Shown here: positions 61,424-64,000 of the stretch, one piece after another
How positions within the stretch are numbered: position 1 is the stretch's first letter
How the letters are laid out: the number at the start of each line of letters is the position of its first letter
From: Streptomyces panaciradicis
GTDB lineage: Bacteria; Actinomycetota; Actinomycetes; Streptomycetales; Streptomycetaceae
Assembly: GCF_023516615.1 (NCBI RefSeq)
Contig: NZ_JAMGBF010000042.1
Location: 33,164 to 97,163, forward strand
DNA length: 64,000 bases
Direction of reading: 5' to 3'
The notes under the pieces: generated by a model
Told to the model about the DNA's origin: nothing
The model's input: the letters and a program-made list of their open reading frames with translations, nothing else
The model's database searches: none
Position numbers and translations under genes: made by a program

Positions 61424-62662
61424 ATGTCAGGCAACTCGGACCCGCTCACGCCGCGGGCCAAGCTGGCCGTGACCGCGGGCAAGGCGGTCGCAGCGGCGTC
61501 GCGAGCCGCGGGGCGCGGCAGCGGTTCGGTGATCGGCGGCCGGGTGGCGCTCAAACTCGACCCCGACCTGCTCGCCCGGCTCGCCCAGAACCTGGACGTG
61601 GTCCTGGTGTCCGCGACCAACGGCAAGACGACCACGACCCGGCTCATCGCCGAGGCGCTGCGGGCCGCCGGACCGGTCGTCTCCAACGCCCTCGGCGCCA
61701 ACATGCCCGCCGGCATCACCTCCGCGCTCGCCGGCAGCTCCGACGCGCGCTACGGCGTCATCGAGGTGGACGAGAAGTACCTTGCGGGCGTGGCCCGGGA
61801 CACCGCCCCCAAGTGCATCGCCCTGCTCAACCTCTCCCGCGACCAGCTCGACCGCGCCGCCGAGACGCGCATGCTGGCGGAGAACTGGCGTGAGGGCCTC
61901 GCGGGTTCGAAGGCCGTCGTCGTCGCCAACTGCGACGACCCGCTGGTCGTGTGGGCGGCCTCGTCCTCCCCGAACGTCGTCTGGGTCGCCGCCGGGCAGA
62001 TGTGGAAGGACGACGCCTGGTCCTGCCCGTCCTGCGGCGGCGTGATGCAGCGGCCCGGCGACGACTGGTTCTGCGGCGAGTGCGGCTTCCGGCGGCCCAC
62101 GCCGAGCTGGGCGCTCTCCGGTGACCACGTGCTCGACCCGCACGGCTCGGCCTGGCCGATCCATCTGCAGCTGCCGGGCCGCGCCAACAAGGCCAACGCC
62201 GCCTCCTCGGCCGCCGTCGCCGCCGTCTTCGGGGTCCCGCCGCAGGTCGCCCTGGAGCGCATGTGGCAGGTGCAGGCCGTCGCGGGCCGTTACGACGTGG
62301 TCCAGTTCCAGGGCCGTGACCTGCGGCTGCTGCTGGCGAAGAACCCGGCGGGCTGGCTCGAAACGTTCAGCCTGATCGATCCTCCGCCGACGCCGGTGAT
62401 CCTCTCGGTGAACGCGCGCGGCGCCGACGGCACCGACACCTCCTGGCTGTGGGACGTCGACTACACGCGCCTGTCCGGTCACCCGATCTGCGTGATCGGC
62501 GACCGCAAGCTGGACCTCGCGGTGCGTCTGGAGGTCGCCGACCAGAACTTCCAGGTGTGCGACAACCTCGACCAGGCGGTCCAGGCGTGTCCGCCGGGCC
62601 GGATCGAGGTCATCGCCAACTACACCGCCTTCCAGGACCTGCGCCGCCGCGTCGGCAACTGA
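61424..62662 (+). CDS. murT: Lipid II isoglutaminyl synthase subunit MurT
   Basis: A 412-residue Mur-ligase-like subunit that activates the D-Glu carboxylate of lipid II with ATP. P-loop SATNGKTTTT at about residue 64. Mur signature VIEVDEKYLAGVA and LLNLSRDQLDR near 125-150. The Cys4 ribbon CPSC-x19-CGEC is near residues 200-228, typical of MurT. The C-terminal domain ends NYTAFQDLRRRVG. GatD follows 17 bases later. Together they amidate D-Glu to D-iso-Gln, needed for transpeptidation. Confidence 0.97.
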   Translation: MSGNSDPLTPRAKLAVTAGKAVAAASRAAGRGSGSVIGGRVALKLDPDLLARLAQNLDVVLVSATNGKTTTTRLIAEALRAAGPVVSNALGANMPAGITSALAGSSDARYGVIEVDEKYLAGVARDTAPKCIALLNLSRDQLDRAAETRMLAENWREGLAGSKAVVVANCDDPLVVWAASSSPNVVWVAAGQMWKDDAWSCPSCGGVMQRPGDDWFCGECGFRRPTPSWALSGDHVLDPHGSAWPIHLQLPGRANKANAASSAAVAAVFGVPPQVALERMWQVQAVAGRYDVVQFQGRDLRLLLAKNPAGWLETFSLIDPPPTPVILSVNARGADGTDTSWLWDVDYTRLSGHPICVIGDRKLDLAVRLEVADQNFQVCDNLDQAVQACPPGRIEVIANYTAFQDLRRRVGN

Positions 62663-62679
62663 GACATCAGGGGACTTTT

Positions 62680-63408
62680 GTGAGCGACAACCAACTGCGG
62701 ATCGTCTGGATCTACCCCGACCTGCTCAGCACCTACGGCGACCAGGGCAACGCCCTCGTCGTGGAGCGCCGGGCCAGGCAGCGCGGCCTGGACGTGGCCC
62801 GGCTCGACGTGCGCAGCGACCAGCCGATCCCGACGTCGGGTGACATCTACCTCATCGGCGGCGGCGAGGACCGGCCCCAGCGGCTGGCGGCCGAGCGGCT
62901 GCGCCGGGACGGCGGCCTGCACCGGGCCGTGGGCAACGGCGCGATCGTCTTCTCCGTCTGCGCCGGCTACCAGATCCTGGGCCACGAGTTCATCAACGAC
63001 CTCGGCCAGCGCGAGCCGGGCCTCGGCCTGCTCGACGTGGTCTCGGTCCGCGGCGAGGGCCAGCGGTGCGTCGGCGACGTGCTCGCCGACATCGACCCGC
63101 GCCTGGGCCTGCCCCCGCTGACCGGCTTCGAGAACCACCAGGGCGTCACCCACCTCGGCCCGACGGCCCGCCCCCTCGCCCAGGTCAAGCTCGGCAACGG
63201 CAACGGCACGGGGGACGGCACGGAGGGCGCGTACAACGACACGGTCTTCGGCACCTACATGCACGGGCCGGTGCTGGCGCGGAACCCGCTGATCGCCGAC
63301 CTGCTGCTGAAGCTGGCGCTCGACGTGAACGCGCTGCCCCCAACCGACGACCGGTGGTACGAGGCGCTGCGCAACGAGCGCATCGCGTCGGCTCAGCAGC
63401 CCGCCTGA
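62680..63408 (+). CDS. gatD: Lipid II isoglutaminyl synthase subunit GatD
   Basis: A 242-residue glutamine amidotransferase (class I, CobB/CobQ-like). It opens RIVWIYPDLLSTYGDQGN. Nucleophile Cys94 is in SVCAGYQILGHEF and His195 in FGTYMHGPVLARN completes the dyad. It starts at GTG 62680 just after MurT. It supplies ammonia from glutamine to MurT. Same operon as murT. Confidence 0.97.
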   Translation: MSDNQLRIVWIYPDLLSTYGDQGNALVVERRARQRGLDVARLDVRSDQPIPTSGDIYLIGGGEDRPQRLAAERLRRDGGLHRAVGNGAIVFSVCAGYQILGHEFINDLGQREPGLGLLDVVSVRGEGQRCVGDVLADIDPRLGLPPLTGFENHQGVTHLGPTARPLAQVKLGNGNGTGDGTEGAYNDTVFGTYMHGPVLARNPLIADLLLKLALDVNALPPTDDRWYEALRNERIASAQQPA

Positions 63409-63518
63409 CACCTCCTGTCCCACCCCCGGCAACCAGCCCGTCTGACGCCGAGTACGCACAGGTGAGCGGGGTCGTCCAGCAGTCGGACGCACGGTGCGGC
63501 CCCGCCCCCTCCTGCCGC

Positions 63519-63524
63519 TAGGGT
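63519..63524 (+). promoter_or_regulatory. Possible -10 element of pfkA
   Basis: TAGGGT lies 64 bases upstream of the pfkA start, in a gap with no gene. No convincing -35 is seen, so this is tentative. Confidence 0.3.
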
Positions 63525-63587
63525 GGCGGGGTTCGAGCCGGACAGCGCGGTCCGGTGCCGACCACGTTGAGAAGGTTTTCTCGGGCT

Positions 63588-64000
63588 ATGCGCATTGGTG
63601 TCCTCACGTCCGGCGGCGACTGCCCCGGCCTGAACGCCGTCATCCGGTCCGTCGTCCACCGTGCCGTCGTCGACCACGGTGACGAGGTCATCGGCTTCCG
63701 GGACGGCTGGAAGGGCCTCCTCGAGTGCGACTACCTCAAGCTCGACCTCGACGCGGTGGGCGGCATCCTGGCCCGCGGCGGCACCATCCTCGGCTCCTCC
63801 CGGGTCCAGCCCTCGCACCTGCGTGACGGCGTGGCCCGGGCCAGGGAGCACGTCCAGGAACTCGGCCTGGACGCCATCATCCCGATCGGCGGCGAGGGCA
63901 CGCTGAAGGCGGCCCGGCTGATGTACGACAACGGCCTGCCCATCGTCGGGGTCCCCAAGACCATCGACAACGACATCGCCGTCACGGACGTCACCTTCGG
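63588..64000 (+). CDS. pfkA: 6-phosphofructokinase, N-terminal part
   Basis: The first 137 codons of an ATP-dependent group A phosphofructokinase; the gene runs off the window. It begins MRIGVLTSGGDCPGLNAVIR (ATP site). It continues VIGFRDGWKGLLE, GGEGTLKAARL and GVPKTIDNDIAVTDVTFG. The GGEGT version (rather than GGDGS) is typical of actinobacterial enzymes, some of which use pyrophosphate. The catalytic Asp region lies at the edge. Confidence 0.95.
   Translation, partial: MRIGVLTSGGDCPGLNAVIRSVVHRAVVDHGDEVIGFRDGWKGLLECDYLKLDLDAVGGILARGGTILGSSRVQPSHLRDGVARAREHVQELGLDAIIPIGGEGTLKAARLMYDNGLPIVGVPKTIDNDIAVTDVTF

Overview
This is a GC-rich (about 70% or more) chromosomal segment from a Streptomyces or close relative. 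Evidence for that: a conservon (sensor kinase, roadblock, DUF742 and GTPase genes), actinobacterial families such as the SNF2/SWIM pair and STAS-ANTAR regulator, many GTG starts and 4-bp ATGA/GTGA overlaps, and a copy of a palindromic intergenic repeat I recognise from Streptomyces. I see 60 protein-coding genes (two cut by the window ends) and one pseudogene. I see no tRNA, rRNA, insertion sequence, prophage or CRISPR array.

Region 1 (1-9.2 kb) is signalling: an orphan roadblock protein closed by an intrinsic terminator, a PPOX-fold flavoprotein, the conservon cvnA-B-C-D on the minus strand, an MHYT membrane sensor, a methyltransferase, an MpaB-like oxygenase and two unknown proteins. Region 2 (9.4-17.1 kb) has a secreted tannase-like esterase, a fatty-acid desaturase, a coupled SNF2 helicase/SWIM zinc-finger pair and a membrane protein with a four-residue repeat. 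Region 3 (17.2-21.2 kb) is the xylose locus: xylA diverging from xylB and a ROK repressor, with a candidate operator between them. The next 420 bp hold short repeats and a perfect DnaA box.

Region 4 (21.6-27.9 kb) has an APC permease coupled to an acetamidase/formamidase, a Tat-exported amidase, three 24-bp tandem repeats, then a GAF-domain regulator and an aldehyde dehydrogenase. Region 5 (27.9-42.0 kb) contains a TetR/FAD-monooxygenase pair, a wrecked GH42 beta-galactosidase gene, NUDIX and DUF1360 proteins, pyruvate carboxylase, a two-subunit molybdenum hydroxylase, an acetyltransferase, a DUF779 protein and two phosphodiester hydrolase-type secreted proteins. The DUF779 gene carries the same 11-bp-phased GCAAC repeats as the aldehyde dehydrogenase, which suggests one small aldehyde regulon.

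Region 6 (42.2-52.9 kb) has an acyl-CoA dehydrogenase/quinone oxidoreductase operon, a STAS-ANTAR regulator, an XRE-cupin/FAD oxidoreductase pair, an ATP-dependent DNA ligase coupled to a NUDIX gene, a succinate-semialdehyde dehydrogenase and a TenA-like protein. Region 7 (53-64 kb) has a MacB-type ABC exporter divergent from a two-component system, an acyl-CoA dehydrogenase divergent from its likely TetR repressor, peptide deformylase, the MurT-GatD lipid II amidation complex, and the start of phosphofructokinase.

Most pathway genes sit beside a likely regulator and share an intergenic palindrome with it. Function calls rest on motif and family recognition by eye; no database search was run.
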